DNA of 64,000 nucleotides from Chloroflexota bacterium (GCA_009773005.1 WOUT01000006.1:1-64000), one strand, 5' to 3'; shown: positions 35,298 through 43,591, counted from the first letter of the stretch. Translations and numbers: made by a program. Notes: a model not told the origin generated them from the letters alone.

Positions 35298-35933
35298 TCA
35301 TTTCTCAAATACTGCGAATAATTCTTCTGGTGCAATTCCTTGTTTTTCCATGTGGTGTTTTAACTTTAACCGGGCATCATGAAGTAATTTGTATAATGCG
35401 TTTCTTTCGGTATCCATCCTGCGAGCGACTTCCTCTAAAGGCATTCCATGGATTGCAACTGCCATCAATGCTGTCCGTTGCTTTTCAGTTAATTCCTCGA
35501 GCATAACCTTTTGTATTATGGACATCATTTCTCGTTTTTCAAATGACGATTCGATATTAACCCCCATGTCTGGAATTTCATGAGGCTCATCTCCTTCTTC
35601 TTTTCCCTCTATCAATTGATCAAGCGAAGTTTCTTTCCATTTTGCCCTACGGAGTTCAGTAAGCGCAACCCGTACAGCAATTGTGTATACCCATGTTGTA
35701 AACTGGCTGCGTTCCTCAAAGGAGTCTAAGCGAGCCAGAACTCGAAGAAGGGTTTCCTGTGTTACTTCTTCTACCAATGAAGAAAAACGGAGATCGTCCT
35801 GTTGGATCCACTTTGCAAGTGCATAAGGTATACCGGTAATAATAATTTTAGACAAGTCAGCAAGTGCAACTTCCCGCAGCTCTCCAGGTGACCTAAGACT
35901 TGTCAGCCATTCTTCATTGGTGCGATTTCCCAT
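35298..35933 (-). CDS. ECF-type sigma-70 factor
   Basis: A 211-residue sigma factor with region 2 (about 50-115, LVEEVTQETLLRVLARL and FTTWVYTIAVRVAL) and region 4 (about 145-200, LTEKQRTALMAVAIHGMPLEEVARRM) and no region 3, the pattern of ECF factors. ATG at 35933 follows GGAG at 8 nt; an upstream ATG would add 15 residues. The zinc anti-sigma gene follows it, forming the usual pair. Targets cannot be told from the sequence. Confidence 0.9.
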   Translation of the reverse strand: MGNRTNEEWLTSLRSPGELREVALADLSKIIITGIPYALAKWIQQDDLRFSSLVEEVTQETLLRVLARLDSFEERSQFTTWVYTIAVRVALTELRRAKWKETSLDQLIEGKEEGDEPHEIPDMGVNIESSFEKREMMSIIQKVMLEELTEKQRTALMAVAIHGMPLEEVARRMDTERNALYKLLHDARLKLKHHMEKQGIAPEELFAVFEK

Positions 35934-36241
35934 AATGGTTCTCCAACTGAAATAAGTATACTGCCCTTTAAAAGACACGTATAAAAAATCCTTCTAAAGA
36001 TATATTGCATTAATGATTAGGTACATTTGTTGAAGACTCTTATAATTCTAAATGGTTATAATCAAAAGAGGGCATTCCCCCGCAGCTTGTGTCCCCGCAA
36101 CTTGCTGCGAAAAATAGTAAGACTGAAGGATGAGTGAAACATGGAGGAAGAGTCACAACATCTCGATATTGATATATCACTTTGTATGTCCAGCGATCCA
36201 TTGTAAAATACTATCAGGTAATTTCGGAACCAGGAGGAAAA
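35934..36241. other. Divergent spacer between the sigma factor and the haem lipoprotein
   Basis: About 300 bp with AT-rich promoter-like stretches (TATAAT at about 36039 and again at about 36057). A C-rich segment can fold (CGCAGC 36082-36087 with GCTGCG 36105-36110). I do not recognise a riboswitch. Confidence 0.4.
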
Positions 36242-36556
36242 ATGAAAAGATCACTGTTAATTATTTTTGTGGTAGTTTTAGTTTTCATTGTTTTAATGTC
36301 CGGCTGCACACAAGCCATTAAAACCAACACCCCAACCGGGATAGCTCCAACAAGCCCACCTTCCAGCGTTATGGATGGTAAAACGCTGCTTGAAACACGC
36401 TGCACTGTTTGTCACACACTTGATCGTGTAAGCGCAAAAAAAACCGACTTTGCAGGTTGGGAAAAGACAGTGAAACGAATGATTTCTAATGGTGCGGAAC
36501 TGACATCAGAAGAACAAACAATTCTCATTCAGTATCTGGCAGATACCTACAAATAG
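36242..36556 (+). CDS. Small c-type cytochrome lipoprotein
   Basis: A 104-residue protein with a lipoprotein signal ending in MSGC (Cys near residue 21), a Thr/Pro-rich spacer and a c-type haem site CTVCH (near 57-61). Met in KRMISNG or a later residue may be the sixth ligand. It would carry one electron at the outer face of the membrane. GGAGGAAAA precedes the ATG. It lies near thiol-redox genes (CcdA, DsbA-like), consistent with a CcdA role in haem attachment. Confidence 0.85.
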   Translation: MKRSLLIIFVVVLVFIVLMSGCTQAIKTNTPTGIAPTSPPSSVMDGKTLLETRCTVCHTLDRVSAKKTDFAGWEKTVKRMISNGAELTSEEQTILIQYLADTYK

Positions 36557-36620
36557 GAAGTTAATTACCGAAACTCCCCCAAGCCTAGGGCATTTCACAT
36601 TTAGAATTAGTTGAAATTAT

Positions 36621-36890
36621 CTAAATCACATAGACAGAATCGACAATGCCCACTATCACAGAAATGACAGGCGCATCCGGGTTATTCAACACTTGTCTTG
36701 CTCCCCCACCTTCCCGGTTGATGAGCACGGTGTCACCGATCCCTGCGTGGGTGCAGTCGAGGGCAATAAAATCTTCATCCGGTTTGTCACCCTCCAAAAT
36801 CAGAGGTTGAACAACCAACAGCCTCCGATTTTTAAAATCGGGGTGACTGATCGTAGTAACCACTGTGCCAACAACTTTTGCTAGGATCAT
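36621..36890 (-). CDS. BMC-P pentamer shell protein (EutN/CcmL family), copy 1
   Basis: An 89-residue vertex protein of the EutN/CcmL family, which closes the corners of a bacterial microcompartment shell. It begins with the family strand MILAKVVGTVVTT and has HAGIGDTVLI near residue 49-58. ATG at 36890 follows GAGGCGAA; a longer upstream frame would overlap the next copy and lacks such a site. It is the last gene of the BMC operon. Confidence 0.9.
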   Translation of the reverse strand: MILAKVVGTVVTTISHPDFKNRRLLVVQPLILEGDKPDEDFIALDCTHAGIGDTVLINREGGGARQVLNNPDAPVISVIVGIVDSVYVI

Positions 36891-36900
36891 TTCGCCTCGA

Positions 36901-37221
36901 TCAGGTATATTGAGTGACACCCTTTTTCATCGTGTAATCAAACTCGTCATCGGGCCGAATATGCAATTCATCCACGACCCCAATCAACGCCAGGTCTACC
37001 GGAACAAACTTAACTTCGGGCATTGCCAACGCCGCTTCACGGGAACGGACCATGACACACAGGTCTCCGATGCCGGCCTGAACGACATCAACCGCTACTT
37101 GAAGAACGCCAACCGCTTCCAGTCTCTTGTTAAGCGGCTGCACAACCAGTAGTTTGAGCCCTTCAGTGCCCGGGTATTTGACAGAACACACAGCCGTCCC
37201 TTTAACGCGCCCAAGCAGCAT
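36901..37221 (-). CDS. BMC-P pentamer shell protein (EutN/CcmL family), copy 2
   Basis: A 106-residue EutN/CcmL pentamer protein with MLLGRVKGTAV at the start and AGIGDLCVMVRSREAA in the middle. It has a C-terminal extension of about 15 residues (DDEFDYTMKKGVTQYT) compared with copy 1. The start lies 3 nt from the end of the preceding operon gene. Three different pentamers in one locus suggest either alternative vertices or different placement. Confidence 0.9.
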   Translation of the reverse strand: MLLGRVKGTAVCSVKYPGTEGLKLLVVQPLNKRLEAVGVLQVAVDVVQAGIGDLCVMVRSREAALAMPEVKFVPVDLALIGVVDELHIRPDDEFDYTMKKGVTQYT

Positions 37222-37224
37222 AGG

Positions 37225-37587
37225 TTACTTTACTCCCACGTTGTTCAATACCCGCGTGATAATTGTCTCCAGTAAATCCGCGTCAATCTGGTTGCCCAAT
37301 TTTACTTTGACTGCGTCACGAATCCGCTGCCTCAACTCTTCTTCGGTGGGTCCGGCTGGCTCGCTACACTTTGTGCATGGTATTTTTGTTTCTACCGGCT
37401 GCGAGAGATACGGTCTAATCGGGGCGGAAGGCGGAAGCTGGTGCGGCTGCAACAGGCTGACCCCCAAGCGCTGAGCCTTTTCAAACGCCAGTTCAGTGAG
37501 CACAACATCGTCGCAGACCGTGAGTGACATCTCGCCTCGCCTGGCCATATCCTCAATATCCCGTTCAGTTATAAATGTTTTTGCCAT
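37225..37587 (-). CDS. Small BMC-locus protein with a CxxC and an encapsulation-like tail
   Basis: A 120-residue protein. The first 48 residues (FITERDIEDMARRG...LAFEKAQRLGVSLL) resemble the short N-terminal module found in some BMC-associated enzymes such as EutQ/EutT relatives. A Pro-rich linker with CTKC (near residues 72-75) follows, and the last 40 residues form an amphipathic helix pattern (TEEELRQRIRDAVKVKL). That tail is like the signals that attach cargo to shells. It is likely a core-organising or metal-binding cargo protein; no enzyme domain is visible. Located between BMC-T and BMC-P genes. Confidence 0.7.
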   Translation of the reverse strand: MAKTFITERDIEDMARRGEMSLTVCDDVVLTELAFEKAQRLGVSLLQPHQLPPSAPIRPYLSQPVETKIPCTKCSEPAGPTEEELRQRIRDAVKVKLGNQIDADLLETIITRVLNNVGVK

Positions 37588-37621
37588 AAACTGCTCCTGT
37601 GGTTTTTTGCCACCATTTTTA

Positions 37622-38248
37622 TTAGCCCGGGATACCTTCCAAACCCTGCAGCGCAGCTACCGCAGCGTTTTTGGCGGTGATGATTTCTGACTCGCTGCCC
37701 GATAACCACATACGTCCAAAACGCCCAACCGACGAGACATGCACGATCTTGATGTTGGCTTTCTTCTCAGCTTCATTACACGCATAGTTGATATAGGCAG
37801 CCGGAGCGCATTCCAAAACCAACAGAGTCTCACCCGGCACAAGCATGCTGCCGCGCCTGAAACGATTGATCAACTGCGACTGGTATGGATCAATGCGGGT
37901 GATCACCTGGGTGGAAACGACTTCTGGCTTGATACGGTCTTCTTTCTTAAGTCCAAGACGGTCAAGCACCACTTGCCCGGCTTCCAACACGGCCGCCTGA
38001 TTGAGAGAATGAACTTCGAACATTCCAAATTCACGTTCAACGATCTGCGCGCCAGGTTTGGCTTCTGTAGCTTTGACCGCAATGTCGACTACACGAAAAA
38101 CTTCATTGCCAGGAGCCATCTCAACATACAGAGCAGCCATCCCCTCAACTGGTAAATCGCCCTGAGTGATCGTTCCAACAAATGCAGCGTACTGAGCTTG
38201 CATGCGGTCGATAAAACAATAACATCGCAATGAGAAAGCGTCAGCCAT
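37622..38248 (-). CDS. BMC-T tandem shell protein
   Basis: A 208-residue protein made of two fused BMC domains (about 1-100 and 108-205), the layout of trimer-forming shell proteins. Family-like segments are FEVHSLNQAAVLEAGQVVL (first half) and LECAPAAYINYACNEAEK (second half). Trimers often have a larger, gated pore for bigger metabolites or cofactors. GGAGGAGG precedes the ATG. A 245-bp gap separates it from the BMC-H gene upstream. Confidence 0.9.
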   Translation of the reverse strand: MADAFSLRCYCFIDRMQAQYAAFVGTITQGDLPVEGMAALYVEMAPGNEVFRVVDIAVKATEAKPGAQIVEREFGMFEVHSLNQAAVLEAGQVVLDRLGLKKEDRIKPEVVSTQVITRIDPYQSQLINRFRRGSMLVPGETLLVLECAPAAYINYACNEAEKKANIKIVHVSSVGRFGRMWLSGSESEIITAKNAAVAALQGLEGIPG

Positions 38249-38493
38249 TATTCCTCCTCCAACCAGTCTGTGCCAGAATTTTACAGAACTGCCTAAAATT
38301 CAGTCTACAAGTCATAAAGACAACCCGATATCCACTCATTCACCATGAAACCCGTGGTCACTCAAAGGATATGCTGATTACAATCAACATAATAAACGTT
38401 GACTCCAATGAGAATGTCCCGATCCCGAAGAAGACCAAGTAACTATTAAGCCTTCAGGCAGGGAATCGGGGCTGGTGACAACAGGTAGTCGGG
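38249..38493 (-). other. Gap inside the BMC operon with a hairpin
   Basis: On the minus strand CCCGATTCC and GGGATCGGG can pair with one mismatch just downstream of the BMC-H gene, with no T-run. It may protect or partly end the BMC-H transcript so that hexamers are made in excess. No small gene with a good start is seen. Confidence 0.4.
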
Positions 38494-38823
38494 TTATTTC
38501 TTGGCTTCAGAACCACAGCCGCCGATACTCCCTTTTGAATTCTGGGGGAGGATCATTTCGATATCCTGATGCGGTCTCGGGATCACATGTACCGATACCA
38601 GTTCGCCGATTCGTTTGGCGGCTGCGGCGCCAGCATCAGTGGCAGCTTTAACTGCGCCAACATCGCCGCGTACCATAACGGTCACGAAACCACCGCCGAC
38701 ATATTCCGAACCGATCAGGACGACATTAGCCGCCTTAACCATGGCATCAGCGGCTTCCACCGCCCCAACCAAACCACGTGTTTCCACCATTCCTAAAGCG
38801 ATCAGTGCAGTATCAAAAGCCAT
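38494..38823 (-). CDS. BMC-H hexamer shell protein
   Basis: A 109-residue shell hexamer protein very close to the PduA/EutM type: [18 protein letters not shown] at the start, [19 protein letters not shown] in the middle and HVIPRPH near residue 79-85. The pore loop is Y-V-G-G-G where PduA has K-I-G-S-G, so the pore lacks the Ser side chain. The Gly/Lys-rich tail ([12 protein letters not shown]) follows the fold. It is the only BMC-H in the window and must form most of the shell facets. Confidence 0.95.
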   Translation of the reverse strand: MAFDTALIALGMVETRGLVGAVEAADAMVKAANVVLIGSEYVGGGFVTVMVRGDVGAVKAATDAGAAAAKRIGELVSVHVIPRPHQDIEMILPQNSKGSIGGCGSEAKK

Positions 38824-38854
38824 TTTCTAAATCCTTTCTCGTAATAAGGTTCGG

Positions 38855-40315
38855 TTATCTTGATCTGAGTATTTCTTCGACAACACTCCGTACTACCGCT
38901 TCGATCTCATATGGTGCAGGACCAATTCTTGGTTCACCAGGGATCATCGCTTCTAGCGGAGGAGCAGATAATTCATATGCCAGACGCTTGATATTGAATA
39001 GATGATAGGCGGTCACATTATCACCCGTGATAGACCCGCCCACCCCTCCAGCGCCCAATGTTAAAGAAGGCATTACGCCGGTTGTTAAACCAATCGCGCC
39101 CATCGTACCCATCGTGTTCACAGCGATGCGGAAGACCGGCTTTTCCAATCCAAACGCCATGATGACTTTTTCATCCTTGGCATGGATGATCAGACTGTGT
39201 CCTCTGCCGCCAAACTGGATCAACTCAATGCAGCGTTCGCAACCAGCCTCCCAACCATCGGTTTCATACCAACCCAATACCGTGGTCAATTTCTCGCGTG
39301 AGAGTGGTTCTTCTTTTCCGGTTTGACTCAATTTTGCTACCAGTATGCGCGTGTTTCTTGGGGTCTCAAAACCAGCCATGCCTGCCAGATAATCCGCAGG
39401 TTTACCCACCGTGGCAGTGTTCATGCCGCCATCCGGGTTAAAGAGCAGCTTGCGCAGCAAGTTTGCCTGTGCTTCATTAACAAAATAAGCGCCCTCTTGT
39501 TTCATAAGTTCTTCCAACCGCCGGGCAATTGGCGTGTCCGCGACAACCGCCTGCTCTGTGGCGCATATCGTTGAGCAATCAAAGGCTTTACTTGCCACAA
39601 TATAGCTGGCCGCTTTTTCGATATCCGCCGAGCGGTCCACATAGACGGGCACATTCCCCGGTCCGACGCCATAAGCCGGTTTTCCGGTGGAGTGCGCGGC
39701 CCGAACCATGGGAGTTCCGCCCGTGGCAAGAATCAACGCCACATTTTTGTGGCTCATCAACTCCTGCGTTCCTTGAAGAGAAATGTTCTGCAGGCATGAG
39801 ATCAATCCGCGCGGCGCGCCATTCTCTTCGGCAACCTTTGCCAATAAAGAAGCGGCTTCGAAGCAGCAGCGAGCCGCCGAGGGATGCGGCGCAATGACAA
39901 TGGCATCACGCGCCTTGACCGCAATCAAGACTTTGTAGATGACGGTTGAAGTTGGGTTGGTACTGGGGGTTAACGCGGCAATGACCCCCATTGGCCAGGC
40001 GATCTCGTATATCTTTTTCTTCTCATCCACCTTGACAACGCCGACGGTTTTAATATCCTTGATGCTATCCCACACACCGCGCGCGGCAAATTGATTTTTT
40101 AGTTTTTTATGAGCAGCAACCCCGTACCCTGTTTCTTCATGTGCCATTCTGCCCAACCGCTCTGCGGCGGCATAGGCAGCCTCAGACATGGCGGCGCAAA
40201 CCCGGTCCACCAGTTCCTGAGACGCCCTTGACCAGACTTTCCAGGCTTCGTATGCCTGAACCGTCAATTGGCGGGCTTCCTGGATGGAAACAAGGTCTTT
40301 ATCGAATTCGGTCAT
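38855..40315 (-). CDS. BMC-associated CoA-acylating aldehyde dehydrogenase (PduP/EutE type)
   Basis: A 486-residue dehydrogenase converting an aldehyde with CoA and NAD to acyl-CoA. The catalytic Cys lies in DCSTICATEQ (near 247-256), and LTPSTNPTST is the typical NAD-binding turn of PduP/EutE enzymes. The C-terminal 20 residues (PYEIEAVVRSVVEEILRSR) form an amphipathic helix, a likely encapsulation peptide at an unusual end. With DeoC in the operon the probable substrate is acetaldehyde. No phosphotransacylase or alcohol dehydrogenase gene accompanies it, so CoA and NADH recycling inside the shell remain open. Confidence 0.9.
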   Translation of the reverse strand: MTEFDKDLVSIQEARQLTVQAYEAWKVWSRASQELVDRVCAAMSEAAYAAAERLGRMAHEETGYGVAAHKKLKNQFAARGVWDSIKDIKTVGVVKVDEKKKIYEIAWPMGVIAALTPSTNPTSTVIYKVLIAVKARDAIVIAPHPSAARCCFEAASLLAKVAEENGAPRGLISCLQNISLQGTQELMSHKNVALILATGGTPMVRAAHSTGKPAYGVGPGNVPVYVDRSADIEKAASYIVASKAFDCSTICATEQAVVADTPIARRLEELMKQEGAYFVNEAQANLLRKLLFNPDGGMNTATVGKPADYLAGMAGFETPRNTRILVAKLSQTGKEEPLSREKLTTVLGWYETDGWEAGCERCIELIQFGGRGHSLIIHAKDEKVIMAFGLEKPVFRIAVNTMGTMGAIGLTTGVMPSLTLGAGGVGGSITGDNVTAYHLFNIKRLAYELSAPPLEAMIPGEPRIGPAPYEIEAVVRSVVEEILRSR

Positions 40316-40322
40316 ATTGTAA

Positions 40323-40613
40323 TCAGCTCTTGCGGAAGACGACTTCTCCGCCCACTTCCAATGAATCGATCATCGCCATGATCACAGCATCCACAGGGGT
40401 ATCTTTGGTGATGTTTGTCTGACGCGCGCTGGACCCCCCTGCCGTAAGCACTAAATCGCCAATGCCTGCATCCACGGTATCAATAGCCACATAAGGTTTC
40501 CCAACCGGTTCACCGCGTTCATCCGTCTGCCTGACGATCATTAATTTTCGACCGATCAGCTTTTCGTCTTTTATCGTTGATACTGTTGTTCCGATCACAC
40601 GCGCAATTAACAT
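40323..40613 (-). CDS. BMC-P pentamer shell protein (EutN/CcmL family), copy 3
   Basis: A 96-residue EutN/CcmL vertex protein beginning MLIARVIGTTVST, with DAGIGDLVLTAGGSSARQ near residue 57-74, the part that lines the fivefold axis. ATG at 40613 is chosen because it matches the family N-terminus; the longer frame runs into deoC. It sits between deoC and the aldehyde dehydrogenase gene, 13 nt after deoC. Confidence 0.92.
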   Translation of the reverse strand: MLIARVIGTTVSTIKDEKLIGRKLMIVRQTDERGEPVGKPYVAIDTVDAGIGDLVLTAGGSSARQTNITKDTPVDAVIMAMIDSLEVGGEVVFRKS

Positions 40614-40626
40614 GTAGACTCCTAAA

Positions 40627-41556
40627 TCAATACGCCTTGCTTGAGGCAACGGGCGCTGCCGTGGATTTTGCTTCCGGTCCGCCAGCCTGAATGATCTTGA
40701 CTCCCGCGCTTGCGCCAATCCGGGTGGCGCCGGCAGCGACCAACGCCTCGGCATCTTCATGGGTGTAAATGCCGCCTGACGCTTTGACCCCGATCGTAGG
40801 TCCTACCGTCTTGCGCATCAAGGCAATGTCATGAACAGTTGCTCCCCCTCCGGAAAACCCGGTGGAGGTTTTTACGTAATCCGCGCCAGCCTCTTTCGCC
40901 AAGAGACAAGCGATCACTTTTTCTTCATCAGTGAGCAAGGCGGTTTCAATGATCACTTTTACAAGCGCTCCGGCAGCATGGGCGGTTTCAACCACGCCGC
41001 GAATGTCTTTGGCGACCAATTCTGATTCACCCGCTTTTAGCGCACCGATGTTGATGACCATGTCAATTTCGGTCGCTCCATTATCCAACGCATTGCGGGT
41101 TTCAAAGGCTTTGACCTCTGCAGAGGTCGCCCCGAGTGGAAAACCGATCACAGTGCAAACCTTGACATCAGATCCGCGCAATAAATCGGCACATAATCTG
41201 ACGTGGGTAGGGTTGACGCATACAGACGCAAAATGATATTTACGCGCTTCAAAGCAAAGCTGCGCGATCTTGTCAGAGGTTGCATCCGGTTTTAACAACG
41301 TGTGGTCGATCATCCCCGCCAGTGAGGGTTCTTGTGGAATGACGCCCAGGGTTGAGGTGATGCGCTCTGCACCTGCGCTAACCACATGACCAGCGTTATC
41401 AAAACACGTTTTCACTTTTACCCCGCTGGCAACTTCAATGACACAGGTTTCACCAACAGGGGTTTGCTGTTTGCCTTCTTGTTCGACCATCGCCAGCAGC
41501 ACTTCGCGGGTGATGATCTCAACCAGCGCTTCAACTGTTTTAATATCAGGGGGCAT
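40627..41556 (-). CDS. deoC: Deoxyribose-phosphate aldolase with N-terminal targeting extension
   Basis: A 309-residue DeoC, about 80 longer than usual. The TIM barrel holds the catalytic residues: the Asp in [11 protein letters not shown], the Schiff-base Lys in DYVKTSTGF (near 227) and the second Lys in GVKASGGI (near 258). It splits 2-deoxyribose 5-phosphate into glyceraldehyde 3-phosphate and acetaldehyde. Residues 1-22 ([19 protein letters not shown]) form an amphipathic helix typical of BMC encapsulation peptides, followed by a flexible linker. The ATG overlaps the rpiB stop by one base (TAATG), so the two are coupled. Confidence 0.93.
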   Translation of the reverse strand: MPPDIKTVEALVEIITREVLLAMVEQEGKQQTPVGETCVIEVASGVKVKTCFDNAGHVVSAGAERITSTLGVIPQEPSLAGMIDHTLLKPDATSDKIAQLCFEARKYHFASVCVNPTHVRLCADLLRGSDVKVCTVIGFPLGATSAEVKAFETRNALDNGATEIDMVINIGALKAGESELVAKDIRGVVETAHAAGALVKVIIETALLTDEEKVIACLLAKEAGADYVKTSTGFSGGGATVHDIALMRKTVGPTIGVKASGGIYTHEDAEALVAAGATRIGASAGVKIIQAGGPEAKSTAAPVASSKAY

Positions 41557-42182
41557 TATGATTTACCATCCTTCAAAAAAGACTTTTCGATCGCGATGAT
41601 CTTTTCCACGCGTTTGGCATGCCTGCCGCCACCAAATTCGGTGGAGAGCCAGGTCTTGAGGATCTGTTTTGCCAGATTCACACCAATCAGACCCGCACCG
41701 AGGGTGAGCACATTCGCGTCGTTGTGTTCCCGGCTGTTAACTGCGGTGGCATTGTCATAGCACATGGCAGCCCTTACACCCGGGACTTTATTTGCGCTCA
41801 TGCATGAACCGATCCCGGCGCCATCGATCACGACACCGCACCAGGCCCTGCCAGAAATCACCAACTGGGCAACTGCGAGCGCTATATCGGGATAATCAAC
41901 TGCTTCTTTGGTGTCAGTGCCACAATCGATTACTTCATAACCCTGTTCAACCAGATCTGTTTTTAGAATTGCTTTCAGATCCACTCCCCCGTGATCTGTA
42001 CCAATGGCAACCACTTTTTTGGGACTGCCAACAGATTGATTGGTTTCTGGAACAGGAGTTGGTTTTGAAGCTTCAACAGCCTGATTAACCGAAATCTGGA
42101 CAGGATGAACCATCCCGCCCACCGTTTGGTGGACGATTCTTTCTACAAGGTTGTGGAGCTGCTCGTCTGAGAGTGGCTGCAT
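41556..42182 (-). CDS. rpiB: RpiB/LacAB-type sugar-phosphate isomerase with targeting extension
   Basis: A 208-residue protein: residues 1-22 ([18 protein letters not shown]) form an amphipathic encapsulation-like helix, then a Pro-rich linker, then an RpiB fold starting [14 protein letters not shown] (near 52). RpiB interconverts ribose 5-phosphate and ribulose 5-phosphate. In E. coli RpiB the base is the Cys in CGTGIG; here the same place reads DGAGIG, so Asp replaces it, with a new Cys four residues after the motif (GSCMSANK). [10 protein letters not shown] is kept. This could be an altered base or another sugar phosphate. It is the first gene of the BMC operon. Confidence 0.88.
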   Translation of the reverse strand: MQPLSDEQLHNLVERIVHQTVGGMVHPVQISVNQAVEASKPTPVPETNQSVGSPKKVVAIGTDHGGVDLKAILKTDLVEQGYEVIDCGTDTKEAVDYPDIALAVAQLVISGRAWCGVVIDGAGIGSCMSANKVPGVRAAMCYDNATAVNSREHNDANVLTLGAGLIGVNLAKQILKTWLSTEFGGGRHAKRVEKIIAIEKSFLKDGKS

Positions 42183-42201
42183 TTTGCCTTAAACTCCATA
42201 C

Positions 42202-42230
42202 TTGACGAATGTGCAAAAAAGTTGGATAAT
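42202..42230 (+). promoter_or_regulatory. Promoter of the gntR gene
   Basis: TTGACG (42202-42207), 17-bp spacer, GATAAT (42225-42230). The start of transcription would fall at the edge of the palindromic operator, so the regulator likely represses itself. Confidence 0.75.
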
Positions 42231-42235
42231 CTAAC

Positions 42236-42255
42236 TGGTAGTGACCACACTACCA
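42236..42255. promoter_or_regulatory. GntR operator palindrome in the BMC control region
   Basis: TGGTAGTG and CACTACCA form a perfect 8-4-8 inverted repeat between the divergent promoters. It lies just after the gntR -10 box and just after the BMC start region, so one dimer could block both. Confidence 0.75.
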
Positions 42256-42267
42256 CTGACAAATATT

Positions 42268-42296
42268 ATAATACCACTTCAAAAATAAAATGTCAA
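42268..42296 (-). promoter_or_regulatory. Promoter of the BMC operon
   Basis: On the minus strand a perfect TTGACA (42296-42291), 17-bp spacer and TATTAT (42273-42268) point toward rpiB. The -35 box overlaps the gntR start codon. The leader to rpiB is about 80 nt. Confidence 0.8.
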
Positions 42297-43027
42297 GAAC
42301 AATCGACCCGTACAATGCGTTGCCAAAATACATTCAACTTGCTTCCATTTTACGTCAAAAGATTGAAGATGGCGAATGGGAACCGCGCTCACCTATTCCT
42401 TCAGAGCGCCAGTTGGAAGTACTTTACAACATCAGCCGCACGACAATTCGCGAGGCGATCGATCACCTCATGCGCCAGGGTTATATTTACCGGGAACACG
42501 GACGAGGTACTTTCGTCTCCCCACAAAAACTGCAAAAAACTTTGATGGAACTGACTAGTTTTTCGGAAGATCTGATCAAACGCGGCATCCAACCCGGACA
42601 AATCATTCGCAGTCTGACCAGCGTCCTTCCTCCAGTCAAGATTTTACAAAAACTTGAGCTCGCTCCGGGCACCCACGTGCTGTGCATCGAACGCATCCGG
42701 CTCGGTGACAACACGCCCATTGGGTTGCAAACCTCTTATTTAGCCCTCGCTGAGAATCAAACCATCACTTCAGAAGAAATGGAAAGCTCGGGCTCACTTT
42801 ACCGTATTTTGCAGGAAAAATTCAACATCATCCCCTCTGAAGCGGATGAAACGCTTGAAGTCACCCTTGCCACTCCTGAAGAAGCTGATCTGCTGCAGAT
42901 CGCCGAAGGCGCACCTCTGCTTCTAAGCGAGCGGGTTTTATTTGCGCAAAACCGGAAACCAATAGAGTTTGTAAAAATCTTGTATAGAGGAGATCGTTAC
43001 AGATACTACGCCAGGCTAACCAGGTAA
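42290..43027 (+). CDS. GntR/HutC-family regulator of the BMC locus
   Basis: A 245-residue regulator with an N-terminal winged helix (about 1-75; IPSERQLEVLYNISRTTIREA, then GRGTFV) and a C-terminal UTRA/HutC ligand domain (about 95-240; LCIERIRLGDNTPIGLQTSYL and the closing YRGDRYRYYARLTR). UTRA domains bind small sugars, sugar phosphates or amino acids, so a sugar phosphate from the BMC pathway is a reasonable effector. It is divergent from the BMC operon with a shared operator. There is no clear Shine-Dalgarno site. Confidence 0.93.
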   Translation: MSRTIDPYNALPKYIQLASILRQKIEDGEWEPRSPIPSERQLEVLYNISRTTIREAIDHLMRQGYIYREHGRGTFVSPQKLQKTLMELTSFSEDLIKRGIQPGQIIRSLTSVLPPVKILQKLELAPGTHVLCIERIRLGDNTPIGLQTSYLALAENQTITSEEMESSGSLYRILQEKFNIIPSEADETLEVTLATPEEADLLQIAEGAPLLLSERVLFAQNRKPIEFVKILYRGDRYRYYARLTR

Positions 43028-43060
43028 CAAACCAAACCTAAAAAAACAACTCCTTTTAAT

Positions 43061-43585
43061 TCACTTTACAACAGAATAACAATAACTATCTCGCGGCTCA
43101 TCGCTAATAATCGGATGAACGATGTATCGTCAAAGAATGCCTTCTCTTTGCATGCCGGCTTTTTCCAGCACTCGCGCTGAAGCAAGATTCTCAATATCGC
43201 AGATAGCCCTACCCGGTAAATACTTTCCTGCGCTACTGCCCATTTCACAACAGATTTTGTGATTTCGGTGCGTAACCATTCCCCCAGTATTCCCGCGCGA
43301 TTAAATAACCCAAACCTGCACAGTGCTGATCGAGGCGCAGTTCGATCATGCCAATTAATTCATGATCTTTCTTTCGCACAACTAATCTGTTCCATCCTTC
43401 CAACATTGACTACAACCACGAATAAACTCATGTGTGATATTGATGTTTTTAAGGGCTCGCCAAATGAGATAGTTGGTAACTTCATTGTCTTGAGCGTATT
43501 TCTGGAAGATGATTTTTATCTCATCCAGTACAGGCAGCTACAGAAGAAGCCGGGATATTACGAGCTTTTCAGGCGGTTTTTCCAT
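43061..43585 (-). pseudogene. Broken RimJ/RimL-type GNAT acetyltransferase
   Basis: Reading several frames on the minus strand from an ATG at 43585 recovers most of a GNAT protein of about 174 residues: KYAQDNEVTNYLIWRALKN, then THEFIRGCSQCWKDGTD, KKDHELIGMIELRLD, LGYLIAREYWGNGYA, ENLASARVLEKAGMQREG and the closing DEPRDSYCYSVVK. These are typical RimJ-family pieces in the right order. In-frame stops (a TAG after RLLL and a TGA after EGIL) and at least three frame changes break it. It begins 7 nt after the amidase stop, so it was once in that operon. Confidence 0.85.
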
Positions 43586-43591
43586 CAAAGA

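Noticed and set aside
38230-38442. 70-codon plus-strand frame in the BMC gap
   Set aside because: No ribosome site, no family, and it overlaps the BMC-T start on the other strand.
43066-43248. 60-codon minus-strand frame as a gene of its own
   Set aside because: It is one fragment of the broken GNAT gene; the neighbouring frames supply the rest of the family pattern.
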